A stretch of 9,865 nt of DNA from Planctomycetaceae bacterium UBA4732 (GCA_002404095.1 DHJA01000173.1:1-9865); one strand, 5' to 3'. Positions 1-6,054 are shown, numbered from the stretch's first letter. Notes: generated from the sequence alone by a model not told the origin. Numbers and translations are program-made.

Positions 1-118
1 GGCAGACTCTTCCATACCGCTATGATAGGAACGCGACGGTCGGTCAGCTGCGCCAATCTTCCACTGCTGGACTGATCGCAACGGGAAGAGGCGCTAAACA
101 AGTACGGAATTAGTAGGT

Positions 119-466
119 ATGTTCATGCTACATTGGATAGACGATTCGGCCGAAAACTATAATGAGCTTAAATTAAAGGCCGAGGCCGCTCTCAAATCTC
201 GCAAGGCCAAGAGCAAGGCTAAGTCGAGCAAAGACGAGGGTCTCTTTAAGCAAGTCTATAAGACAATCGAACTTCTCCGGGGCAACCCGAAGCACCCCGG
301 TTTGCATACGCACGAATACGATTCGATAACGAACCCTTATAACGAAGACGCTAAGGTATTCGAGGCTTACGTTCAAAACGCGACGCCAGGGGCGTACCGG
401 GTATTCTGGTGCTATGGACCTGGAACGCGGGAAATCACGATTATCGCCATCACGCCGCACCCTTAG
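119..466 (+). CDS. Small RelE/ParE-fold-like protein, orphan (115 aa)
   Basis: Conserved-hypothetical type protein that I cannot assign to a named family. The C-terminal half (about residues 50-115) reads like a RelE/ParE-type fold: a helix ending in NPKHPGLHTHEY, then strands VFEAYVQ, YRVFWCYG and ITIIAITPHP. In RelE-like toxins the same layout surrounds an mRNA-cleaving or gyrase-binding surface. The N-terminal third carries a lysine-rich stretch (residues 19-38), which could bind RNA or DNA. No antitoxin-like ORF is visible beside it; a partner could lie before base 1. The start is uncertain: ATG at 119 has no good ribosome site, while the in-frame ATG at 125 has AGG seven bases upstream. 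G+C is about 51% by hand count, clearly lower than the neighbouring genes, which suggests recent acquisition. That it is a gene is fairly sure; a toxin role is inference. Confidence 0.72.
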   Translation: MFMLHWIDDSAENYNELKLKAEAALKSRKAKSKAKSSKDEGLFKQVYKTIELLRGNPKHPGLHTHEYDSITNPYNEDAKVFEAYVQNATPGAYRVFWCYGPGTREITIIAITPHP

Positions 467-488
467 ACGCGCTGAAGAAGATTTCCCC

Positions 489-546
489 CGGAGAACGCAG
501 AGGGCGCGGAGAAGGTTATTCTTCTCCGCGCTCTCTGCGTTCTCCG
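489..546. terminator. 26-bp stem hairpin between convergent genes, likely bidirectional terminator / dispersed palindrome
   Basis: Arm 489-514 pairs with 521-546 around the 6-nt loop GTTATT, with a single G-T wobble at 503. The arms contain GAACGCAGAG and CTCTGCGTTC. The hairpin lies 22 bases after the stop of the small + gene and 24 bases after the stop of the isomerase gene, which is where a shared terminator would sit. No clear U-run follows on either strand, so it is not a textbook intrinsic terminator. The style resembles dispersed intergenic palindromes common in planctomycetes. Confidence 0.6.
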
Positions 547-570
547 CGGCGAGATGGTTTTCGCTTCGAC

Positions 571-1602
571 TCACTTCGGCATCGGCGCCGGCGTAATCAC
601 GATATTCGCGCGGGGCTTGAGTTTGGCGACGACCTGCTCGCGCAGTCGGTCGCAAAACTCATCTTTCACGTCGTCTTTAACGTCCGCGAACTTCACTTCC
701 AGGCCGGGCTTGCGTTCGGTCAGCAAAATCAAGTGGACGCCGAATTGCGTCTGCACCACGTCGCTCATCTGGAAGGGCTTTAACGCGAACGCCGCTTTGG
801 CGAACGGCTCAACCATTTTGCCCGATCGCTGGAAATAGTCCACGTCGCCGCCCTGCACCTTCGATGGACACTGCGACTTCTCCTTGGCGGCCGCGGCGAA
901 AGCGTCGTCGAGCAGCGCGCGACGCTCCTTCTCGCGCGCCAGCGGATCGGTCCCGGCCGGCAGCTTGGCCAGCCCCGCATCGACCTTGGCCTCGATCTCC
1001 TGTTTGATTACGCGCAGCCGGGCCGCGGCGTCCGCGATCGCCTTGGGGTCGGTCATCGGCGGCGTCAACAGGATATGGCGGGCGCGCACCATTGTGCCGT
1101 CGAAAAGCACTTTTTCCGACTCGAAGAGTTGCTTGAGTTGATCTTCCTTGGCCATGTCCGCGCAAAACTTGGTCCAACGCAAGTCGGCGGCGATTTGTTC
1201 GCGCAACTCGGCTTCGGTGAGCTTCATTTCCTCCAACATCTTGGCGAATTCCTTGTTCTGCTTCTTCAATTCGGCGCGGACGTCTTCTTCTTTCGCGTCG
1301 ACGTCCTTCTTCTCGACGGCGTACTGCGGCAGTTGCAGGACGTACTGATCGAGGAGGACGTTTTCGACGAGGAAGTCAAGGATCTGTTTGCGGGCTTCGT
1401 CGCGCTTGGCCGGCGGCACACGGTCGAGAGCGCGGTCCACGGCCGACTCGGGAATGGGTTGGCCGTTGACGCGAACGGCGACGCCCGAAGCGGCCGGCGG
1501 GACGGAGGGGACAGGCGAAGGGGCCGCCGGCTGGGCCGAGGCCGTAAGGCACGACAAAACCAAAAGCGGGGCCGTCCACCAGCAGCGCTGCATCCTGCGC
1601 AT
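571..1602 (-). CDS. Secreted parvulin-type peptidyl-prolyl cis-trans isomerase (SurA/PpiC-like, 343 aa)
   Basis: Likely periplasmic foldase that speeds cis-trans isomerisation of X-Pro bonds in exported proteins. Residues 1-23 form a signal peptide: RR near the start, hydrophobic core APLLVLSCL, and ASA cleavage before Gln24. Cys18 in VLSC makes a lipoprotein a less likely alternative. Residues 41-165 are a helical, charged SurA-like chaperone region beginning VAVRVNGQPIP. Residues 172-297 are the parvulin domain, with RARHILLTPP (His176), CPSKVQGGDVDYF (245-257), MVEPFAKAAFAL and TQFGVHLILL (His290). The domain holds an extra charged segment (about 183-235) between its first strand and the GGD loop, longer than in compact parvulins. 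The ATG at 1602 is chosen because GGGAGG lies six bases upstream; the frame extends open to 1626 without such a site. It has its own promoter-like sequence, so it is probably transcribed separately from the kinase upstream. Confidence 0.93.
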   Translation of the reverse strand: MRRMQRCWWTAPLLVLSCLTASAQPAAPSPVPSVPPAASGVAVRVNGQPIPESAVDRALDRVPPAKRDEARKQILDFLVENVLLDQYVLQLPQYAVEKKDVDAKEEDVRAELKKQNKEFAKMLEEMKLTEAELREQIAADLRWTKFCADMAKEDQLKQLFESEKVLFDGTMVRARHILLTPPMTDPKAIADAAARLRVIKQEIEAKVDAGLAKLPAGTDPLAREKERRALLDDAFAAAAKEKSQCPSKVQGGDVDYFQRSGKMVEPFAKAAFALKPFQMSDVVQTQFGVHLILLTERKPGLEVKFADVKDDVKDEFCDRLREQVVAKLKPRANIVITPAPMPK

Positions 1603-1608
1603 CAGCAA

Positions 1609-1614
1609 CCTCCC
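1609..1614 (-). promoter_or_regulatory. Ribosome binding site that fixes the isomerase start
   Basis: On the minus strand GGGAGG stands six bases before the ATG at 1602. It is too close to act for the upstream ATG at 1626 and 15 bases from the ATG at 1593, so 1602 is the best start. Confidence 0.75.
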
Positions 1615-1662
1615 TGTTCCGAACAATGGGACGGGTGGCGAATGCCGTCCACGGGCGGGCAG

Positions 1663-1691
1663 ATTGTAGCGAAGCCGGGGTTGCGAACCAA
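1663..1691 (-). promoter_or_regulatory. Probable sigma70-type promoter of the isomerase gene
   Basis: Read on the minus strand, TTGGTT (1691-1686) and TACAAT (1668-1663) are separated by exactly 17 bases. They match the -35 and -10 consensus at 4/6 and 5/6. Transcription would start near 1656, giving a leader of about 54 bases. The site lies just downstream of the 85-bp palindrome, which would insulate it from the kinase transcript. It was found by eye only. Confidence 0.45.
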
Positions 1692-1709
1692 GACGAATTG
1701 TAAGGCGTG

Positions 1710-1794
1710 TAGGGTAGCGTCTCCATTTGTTTTATATGTCCTATAGGACATATAGGTCCTATAGGACATATGGGACAAACGGAGACACTACCTA
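1710..1794. repeat. 85-bp near-perfect palindrome with two GTCCTATAGGAC units
   Basis: Base 1710 pairs with 1794 and pairing runs inward to 1749/1756. The exceptions are one bulged base (1714), two mismatches (1718/1787, 1725/1780) and three T-G positions (1731-1733 with 1774-1772). The centre holds the perfect 20-bp palindrome ATATGTCCTATAGGACATAT (1734-1753), and the 12-bp palindrome GTCCTATAGGAC occurs at 1738 and again at 1756. The right end contains the TAG stop codon (1794-1792) of the kinase gene. The transcript would form a long hairpin straight after translation stops. No target-site duplication is visible. The A+T-rich core is unlike the surrounding sequence. It could be a dispersed repeat family, a terminator, or both. 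Confidence 0.85.
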
Positions 1795-4506
1795 TCGCTT
1801 CGTTAACTCCTCAAGCAAAGATTGATACGCCTTGTCTTCACGGATCGACGCAAGATCAGGATCGGACTTCAGGGCGGCGGCGTCCTTGTAGCCCTCCGCG
1901 ACGGCGACGCGCAAGGCGCCGATTGCCTGTCCAGCATACTGCTGTTTCGTCGCGGCGGCGCTCGCACAGGCCGCATAGCAGCGGGCCGCGTCCATGAGCA
2001 ACGGAATGCTCTTCGGCCGGCGTCGCAGCAATTTCTCGACTTCCCCCGCCGCCTCGGCTTCCTTGCCGCAGTGCGCCAGAGTCCGCACATGGGCGCCCTG
2101 CCATGTCAGGTTGTTCGGTTCAATGGCAAGAAGTTCCGCGTACACCCGCAAGGCCTCGTCATAAGCCTTCCGCGCCGCGGCCCCGTCGCCTCCGCGTTCC
2201 GCGACTCCCGCCAGACGCTCGTTAGCTCGCGCTAGCTGCCACTGGTAGTCGGTCTCGTCCGGCACGCGCTTCAAGGCGGGCTGTAGGTCTTCCAGCGATT
2301 CGCGGTAAGCCGTGGCGGCGTTTGCATCCTTCCCAAGCCGCAACTCAGCGTCGCCTAAGCGCCCGAGTACGTCGGCCAGGTCGGCCTTATACCAGTAGGC
2401 GTCGGGGAATTTGTGCGCCAGTTCGCGGCAGAGGCGGACGGCCTCGTTGAGCGATTCGCGCGCATTCTTGGCGTCGCCGAGGTAGGCGCTGGCCGTTCCC
2501 CGCCACATGTGGGCCTCCGTCAGATAACTGCGGCCTTCGTCCAGCTTGGGCAAAGCCTCCGACCAGGCCTTGCGCAGGGCGACAGCCTTGTCGAAGTGAT
2601 CGCGCGCGGCCATGGCGTCGCCCCGGGCCAGTTCCGTCTTACCCAGGCCGACTTCGTAATGCGAGAGGTTGATCTTGTCGTCCAAGACGGAATAATCACC
2701 GCTGTGGGGGTGGTCGATCACCTCCTGGCGGAGGACTCGCCCCTTTTCGTAATAGTCCAGCGCCGCCCTGGGATCAGCGTTCAGTTCCCGCTCCATTTCG
2801 CCAAGGCGCATCAGCATCACGCCCAAGTTGGCCTTCGCCTTGTCGTTGTCGGGCTGTTCCTGGGCGACCTTCTCGGCAACGTCGCGGCCCAGCCGGAACT
2901 GTTTCAACGCCTCCTCGCTGTGGCCCAGACGTTTCAGGCGATCGCCCATAAGCTGGTACGTCGCCGCCTCGCTGAACGAGGTCGTCCCGGCGCCCTCCAG
3001 GTCCTTCGCCATGCCAAGCATTCCTTGTCGAAGCTGGTTCATCACCTCGTCGCGCAGGGCGCGGAGTTCCGGCGCCGCTTCTGGGGAGAAAAACCGGCCG
3101 TTCACTTTCTGCTGCACCAGGCCGACCGTCTGGGTCATCCGCCGCACGGCCACGGTGGCGCCCCTGGCGGCCTTCTCCTCGTTCGCCTTGGCGACCGCCG
3201 CGTTCGCGTCCGCCAACTCTTTTTGCGCCCTGGCGTCGGCGAGAGCCGCGCCTGTGGCGTCCGTTTGCACTTTAAGTCCCCAGGCCAGCACGGACATGCT
3301 GACGGCCCAAGCCACGACCACAAGCGCCATCGCGGCGCCCATGATCGCCAGCCGCGGATTGCGCCGGCACCAGCGCCAGGCGCGCTCGGCCCTGCTCACG
3401 GGACGAGCCAGGATTGGCTCCTGGTTCAGGAAGCGGCGCAAATCCTCGGCCAGAGCGCCGGCGTTTTCATAGCGCTGGCGACGGTCTTTTTGCAGACATT
3501 TCAAACAAATCGTCTCCAGATCGCGCGGAATGGCCGGCTGTAGCTCAGAGGGCGCCACCGGTTCGCGCGTGCGGACCAGTTCCAGGGTTTCCAGCGCCGT
3601 CGGCGCGTGGAAGGGGATGCGTCCCGTCACAAGTTCATAAAGGATGACGCCCAGGGCGTAAACGTCGGCGGGTTGGCCGACCTCCTCATTGCGGCCCTCG
3701 GCCTGTTCGGGCGACATATAGCCGGGGGTGCCGAGGATGGAACCGCTGTACGTCTGGCCGACCTGCTCTTCCAGGCGCTTGGCCAGGCCGAAGTCGGTGA
3801 TCTTCGGGACGCCGTCGTGCGTCATCAGGATGTTGGCCGGCTTGAGGTCGCGATGAATGACGCCGGCGCGGTGGGCGCAATCGACGGCCCCGGCGAGCAG
3901 ATGAACGAGCCGGGCCACGTTGCGAGGCGCCTGAGGAACGCCCTTGATCTGGCCCGCCAGGCTGCCCCCATCCACGAACTCCAGCGAAAAATACGGCAGG
4001 CCGCCCTCATTGCCGATCTCGTAAATCTGCACAATGTTGGGGTGCTGGATACGGGCGACCGCCTCGGCTTCCGTGCGGAAACGGCTCAGTTCCTGGTCAC
4101 TGGCATGACCACCGGACAGGATCATCTTCAGGGCTACGATGCGGTTGAGGCCGCGCTGGCGCGCCTTGTAGACGACGCCCATGCCGCCGCGACCGAGTAC
4201 GCCCAGGATTTCGTAGCCCGCGATGGCGTCCGGCATCGGCGCGTGTCGCCCCGTCGGCCCGTCGGTCTTTTTGGCAACGACCGCGCCGGTCGATTTCCCC
4301 GCTTCCAGTGTGACGGTGGCTTGCTGATCGACAGGCGCGAGGTCTGCCGTAGGTTTTCCGGCTTCCGGCGCGACAGCGGCCAACGGATCGGGGGGCGGGA
4401 CTTCCACCGTGATCGCGTGCGGCGCGTCGTCGGTGGTTTGCTCAGTCCCCACGCCTGGGGACGCGCGCGCTGCGGCGAGAGCCGGGGAGACGATGGCTGA
4501 TTTCAT
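1792..4506 (-). CDS. Transmembrane Ser/Thr protein kinase with C-terminal TPR region (904 aa)
   Basis: Hanks-type kinase that phosphorylates Ser/Thr from the cytoplasmic face of the membrane. Residues 1-95 are low-complexity and rich in Ala/Pro/Asp, with an imperfect repeat (PEAGKPT at 47, LEAGKST at 68). The kinase domain is about 98-360: glycine loop GRGGMGVVY (105-113), ATP lysine K127, catalytic HRDLKPAN (218-225), DFG (238-240), GTPGYMSPE (259-267) and D281 in ADVYALG. All key residues are present, so it should be active. A single membrane helix spans about 386-410 after a basic stop (RRNPR), followed by an Ala/Glu/Lys coiled-coil-like stretch (418-448). Residues 510-850 form about six TPR-like helix pairs, which typically bind proteins and would lie outside the cytoplasm. 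The C-terminal block AVAEGYKDAAALKSDPDL recurs in planctomycete TPR kinases as I recall them. The ATG is supported by GGGAG six bases upstream. Confidence 0.95.
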   Translation of the reverse strand: MKSAIVSPALAAARASPGVGTEQTTDDAPHAITVEVPPPDPLAAVAPEAGKPTADLAPVDQQATVTLEAGKSTGAVVAKKTDGPTGRHAPMPDAIAGYEILGVLGRGGMGVVYKARQRGLNRIVALKMILSGGHASDQELSRFRTEAEAVARIQHPNIVQIYEIGNEGGLPYFSLEFVDGGSLAGQIKGVPQAPRNVARLVHLLAGAVDCAHRAGVIHRDLKPANILMTHDGVPKITDFGLAKRLEEQVGQTYSGSILGTPGYMSPEQAEGRNEEVGQPADVYALGVILYELVTGRIPFHAPTALETLELVRTREPVAPSELQPAIPRDLETICLKCLQKDRRQRYENAGALAEDLRRFLNQEPILARPVSRAERAWRWCRRNPRLAIMGAAMALVVVAWAVSMSVLAWGLKVQTDATGAALADARAQKELADANAAVAKANEEKAARGATVAVRRMTQTVGLVQQKVNGRFFSPEAAPELRALRDEVMNQLRQGMLGMAKDLEGAGTTSFSEAATYQLMGDRLKRLGHSEEALKQFRLGRDVAEKVAQEQPDNDKAKANLGVMLMRLGEMERELNADPRAALDYYEKGRVLRQEVIDHPHSGDYSVLDDKINLSHYEVGLGKTELARGDAMAARDHFDKAVALRKAWSEALPKLDEGRSYLTEAHMWRGTASAYLGDAKNARESLNEAVRLCRELAHKFPDAYWYKADLADVLGRLGDAELRLGKDANAATAYRESLEDLQPALKRVPDETDYQWQLARANERLAGVAERGGDGAAARKAYDEALRVYAELLAIEPNNLTWQGAHVRTLAHCGKEAEAAGEVEKLLRRRPKSIPLLMDAARCYAACASAAATKQQYAGQAIGALRVAVAEGYKDAAALKSDPDLASIREDKAYQSLLEELTKR

Positions 4507-4545
4507 GCGTTTCTCCCGAATATCGTGGAATCCTGTCGGCAGCCC

Positions 4546-4576
4546 ATTATGTCCACTTTATCTGGGTCCATGTCAA
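4546..4576 (-). promoter_or_regulatory. Probable promoter of the TPR kinase gene
   Basis: On the minus strand a perfect TTGACA (4576-4571) is followed after 19 bases by CATAAT (4551-4546), a 5/6 match to TATAAT. The spacer is longer than the ideal 17. A start near 4539 would give a leader of about 33 bases to the ATG at 4506. The site is bracketed by a weak inverted repeat (TCCCGAATATC at 4514 and GATATTCCGGGA at 4578) that could bind a regulator. Confidence 0.4.
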
Positions 4577-4594
4577 GGATATTCCGGGACCGGC

Positions 4595-4603
4595 TTCACG
4601 TTT
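4595..4603 (+). repeat. Left copy of 9-bp target-site-like duplication
   Basis: TTCACGTTT ends directly before the left inverted terminus at 4604. It matches TTCACATTT at 4847-4855 in 8 of 9 positions. Confidence 0.6.
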
Positions 4604-4666
4604 GGGTGTGCGTCTGATACTTGGGTGGAAAAATCGTCCTCGTTCCCACGCTACATGAGTTAGAGG

Positions 4667-4812
4667 TGGGTGCCATGCTTTCGCGGGCCGGCTCCGAAAC
4701 CTCGTCCGGTCCCGATCCCGCGAAAGCATGAGTCCTCGCGCGGGACTCATGCTTTCGCGGCGGCTTGAGCAGGCGGAAGGTGCGGACTGAGGCCGCGAAA
4801 GCATGGCACCCA
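4667..4812. repeat. 20-bp perfect inverted repeat inside the MITE-like element
   Basis: TGGGTGCCATGCTTTCGCGG at 4667-4686 and its exact reverse complement at 4793-4812 enclose a second inverted pair. Altogether there are four copies of CATGCTTTCGCGG, at 4674 (+), 4718 (-), 4748 (+) and 4793 (-), in alternating orientation around a common centre near 4739. This nested arrangement would extrude as a cruciform or fold into a branched RNA. I see no protein-coding reason for it. Confidence 0.8.
4718..4760. repeat. Perfect 17-bp stem, 9-nt loop hairpin
   Basis: CCGCGAAAGCATGAGTC (4718-4734) pairs without a mismatch with GACTCATGCTTTCGCGG (4744-4760) around the loop CTCGCGCGG. It is the core of the nested palindrome in the MITE-like element. 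Confidence 0.85.
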
Positions 4813-4846
4813 ACGTAAAAGTCACCTAAGTAAAAGACGCACACCC

Positions 4847-4855
4847 TTCACATTT
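4847..4855 (+). repeat. Right copy of 9-bp target-site-like duplication
   Basis: TTCACATTT follows directly after the right inverted terminus at 4846. It contains the stop codon (4848-4850 on the minus strand) and the last Met codon of the adjoining gene, so an insertion here would have left that protein's end intact. Confidence 0.6.
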
Positions 4856-5936
4856 CCTTTGACCTTCGCGGGATGAGAAAGCGCAGGAATTGCATGACGA
4901 GGAAGACAACCAGCAACGGCACAACCAGCCAGCCGATCTTGGGAAACCAAAAGGACAGGACAACCAGAAGCAGAATCGCCCAGATCAAGCCGCAGCCCAC
5001 CAGCGTCATCGTGCCCTTGAAGCCGGTTGCTTCGGACGCCTCCTGATACTCCAAAACGCTGGTGCGCCGTCGTTCAATGCTGCGCCGCACGGCGTCGTCC
5101 AGCTCCGCGCCGCGCACGGCGTCCAACCAAGTGTGCGTCTTATCGGCCACGGCCGCATCAAAACGCTCTACCAACGCCGGCCACGGATCCCAGGCATCCC
5201 ACGCTTCTTCCCGCAGCTCTCCAGACTCATCACGCCAGTTGAGAAAGGCCGGTCCTTGCCATCCGGCCGGGAATACCAACTCCGCCCGGCCACGGTCGCC
5301 GATCACCGCAAGCCGGCCCTGCGCGTCGGAATGGTCCGGCAGGAATGTGACGTGGAACAGTCCGCCGCGCTCGAAGCGCCCGGACGCTAATATAGGCTCC
5401 TCGGCCTCTGGGTGTTCCCCCGCGGCGAACCCGGACACTTCGGCAATCTCGCCGCCCAGCGCGCGCAACAAATCCCAGCCGGGGAACGTGGGCTTACCGT
5501 CCGCCGGACGAGGCGCGACTCGCTCCATTTCCAGGAGGCGGAAGGCGCCGACGGGCGATGCGGCATCCTTATCTTTACCAGAAATGCGAATGAACTCGGC
5601 CAGTCGGCGGACGGCGGGATGCGTCGAGCCGGGCAGCAGCGGCATCAGGACGCGCCCGGTGTCTTGGCGAATCAGGTCCGCTTCATAAGCGATATCAGGG
5701 GTCTGGTCAGGGGGATATACGCACAAGACATGACGTTCGGACTGCAACGCGCGGCGGAGTTGGGCCGGCCGGACGACCAGGTCGCCGGCCACGATCACGG
5801 CTTCCACATCCGGGTCGGCCAGCACTTCTTCTGCATCGGAGACTTGGCGAGTCGTTTGTTCGTGCCGACCCGAGGCGACGAGGGCGGCGGCCATCGCTGC
5901 TCCGTCGGGGTGGTTTCCAAGGATCGCGAAACGCAT
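4848..5936 (-). CDS. Membrane-anchored Gfo/Idh/MocA-like protein, probably non-catalytic (362 aa)
   Basis: Looks like a remodelled NAD(P)-dependent oxidoreductase of the Gfo/Idh/MocA family. Residues 1-115 follow the Rossmann half: strand MRFAILG, helix GAAMAAAL, DPDVEAVIVAG, then RPAQLRRALQSERHVLCVYPP. In active members the position after HVLC reads EKP, whose lysine serves catalysis; here it is VYP (73-75), so the lysine is missing. The nucleotide glycine loop is also degenerate (GNHPDG). Residues 125-250 match the C-terminal sheet domain only loosely (GWDLLRALGGEIAEVSG, LAVIGDRGRAEL). Residues 311-331 and 335-355 form a two-helix membrane hairpin ending PRRSKEM, absent from soluble enzymes. 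Start ATG at 5936 has only a modest AGGA eight bases upstream, but the Rossmann strand begins right after it. Role: perhaps a membrane-bound ligand or cofactor sensor, or a scaffold (inference). Identification of the fold is moderately sure; the lack of activity is likely. Confidence 0.88.
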   Translation of the reverse strand: MRFAILGNHPDGAAMAAALVASGRHEQTTRQVSDAEEVLADPDVEAVIVAGDLVVRPAQLRRALQSERHVLCVYPPDQTPDIAYEADLIRQDTGRVLMPLLPGSTHPAVRRLAEFIRISGKDKDAASPVGAFRLLEMERVAPRPADGKPTFPGWDLLRALGGEIAEVSGFAAGEHPEAEEPILASGRFERGGLFHVTFLPDHSDAQGRLAVIGDRGRAELVFPAGWQGPAFLNWRDESGELREEAWDAWDPWPALVERFDAAVADKTHTWLDAVRGAELDDAVRRSIERRRTSVLEYQEASEATGFKGTMTLVGCGLIWAILLLVVLSFWFPKIGWLVVPLLVVFLVMQFLRFLIPRRSKEM

Positions 5937-5943
5937 GGCACAT

Positions 5944-6054
5944 CCTAAGAGGCATTACCAGAATAAACTACAAGCCCGGAGCGCAAGCGACGGGGATCGA
6001 CTAAACCCATCGCTTGCGCTCCGGGCTTGTAGGGAAAATTCACTGCCTCTAAGG
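5944..6054. repeat. 111-bp palindromic element with outer 11-bp inverted ends
   Basis: CCTAAGAGGCA at 5944-5954 is inverted as TGCCTCTAAGG at 6044-6054 (10 of 11 positions). Between these ends sits the perfect 23-bp hairpin described separately. The right end overlaps the TAG stop codon (6051-6049) of the beta-helix kinase, and the left end lies only seven bases before the next gene's start codon. The whole intergenic gap is thus taken up by the element. No flanking direct repeat is visible. Confidence 0.55.
5968..6032. terminator. Perfect 23-bp inverted repeat, dispersed palindrome and possible terminator
   Basis: Arms 5968-5990 and 6010-6032 pair perfectly; their core is ACAAGCCCGGAGCGCAAGCG. 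The 19-nt loop can extend the stem by GGG/CCC (5992-5994 with 6006-6008). On the minus strand the hairpin follows the kinase stop by 16 bases and is itself followed by TTTATT, which is moderately U-rich, so it may terminate the kinase transcript. Palindromes with this ACAAGCCC..GCGCAAGCG wording are, from memory, frequent in planctomycete intergenic DNA; a search would settle that. Confidence 0.75.

Larger units (their letters stand above)
4604..4846. mobile_element. 243-bp MITE-like non-autonomous element with 24-bp terminal inverted repeats
   Basis: The left end 4604-4627 (begins GGGTGTGCGTCT) is the inverted match of 4823-4846 (ends AGACGCACACCC) in 21 of 24 positions. The ends are flanked by a 9-bp direct repeat with one mismatch, as left by transposases that duplicate nine bases (known for some IS4-related groups; no family is assigned here). 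No coding sequence is credible inside, so it would need a transposase supplied elsewhere. The interior holds nested palindromes: TGGGTGCCATGCTTTCGCGG at 4667-4686 is perfectly inverted at 4793-4812, and a second inverted pair at 4718-4734/4744-4760 shares the CATGCTTTCGCGG core. The right end lies one base beyond the stop codon of the Gfo/Idh/MocA-like gene. Confidence 0.7.

Noticed and set aside
1..118. Search for a gene end, antitoxin or promoter before the small plus-strand gene
   Set aside because: Only a TATGAT at 21-26 without a -35 partner is visible; no open frame of credible composition.
2413..3543. Long open frame on the plus strand (376 codons) opposite the TPR kinase
   Set aside because: It mirrors the kinase gene, whose protein has all kinase motifs and a ribosome site. 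High-G+C genes commonly leave the opposite strand open; the translation shows no recognisable domain.
3607..4500. Plus-strand open frame (297 codons) opposite the kinase domain
   Set aside because: Antisense shadow of the catalytic domain, with no ribosome site or domain of its own.
4545..4575. TGTCCACTTTATCTGGGTCC as a remnant of an insertion sequence end
   Set aside because: The wording recalls IS termini, but there is no inverted partner or transposase fragment, and the stretch is better explained by the promoter candidate.
4638..4654. CCTCGTTCCCACGCT as a separate dispersed repeat
   Set aside because: It resembles half of a known type of intergenic palindrome, but the matching arm is absent here, so it cannot be supported as its own feature.
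4674..4805. Four copies of CATGCTTTCGCGG as a CRISPR-like array
   Set aside because: The copies alternate in orientation and are unevenly spaced, as expected of nested palindromes and not of CRISPR repeats.
4547..4844. Small minus-strand open frames in the gap between the kinase and the Gfo/Idh/MocA gene
   Set aside because: They run through the inverted termini and the nested palindromes of the MITE-like element and encode low-complexity arginine-rich sequence.
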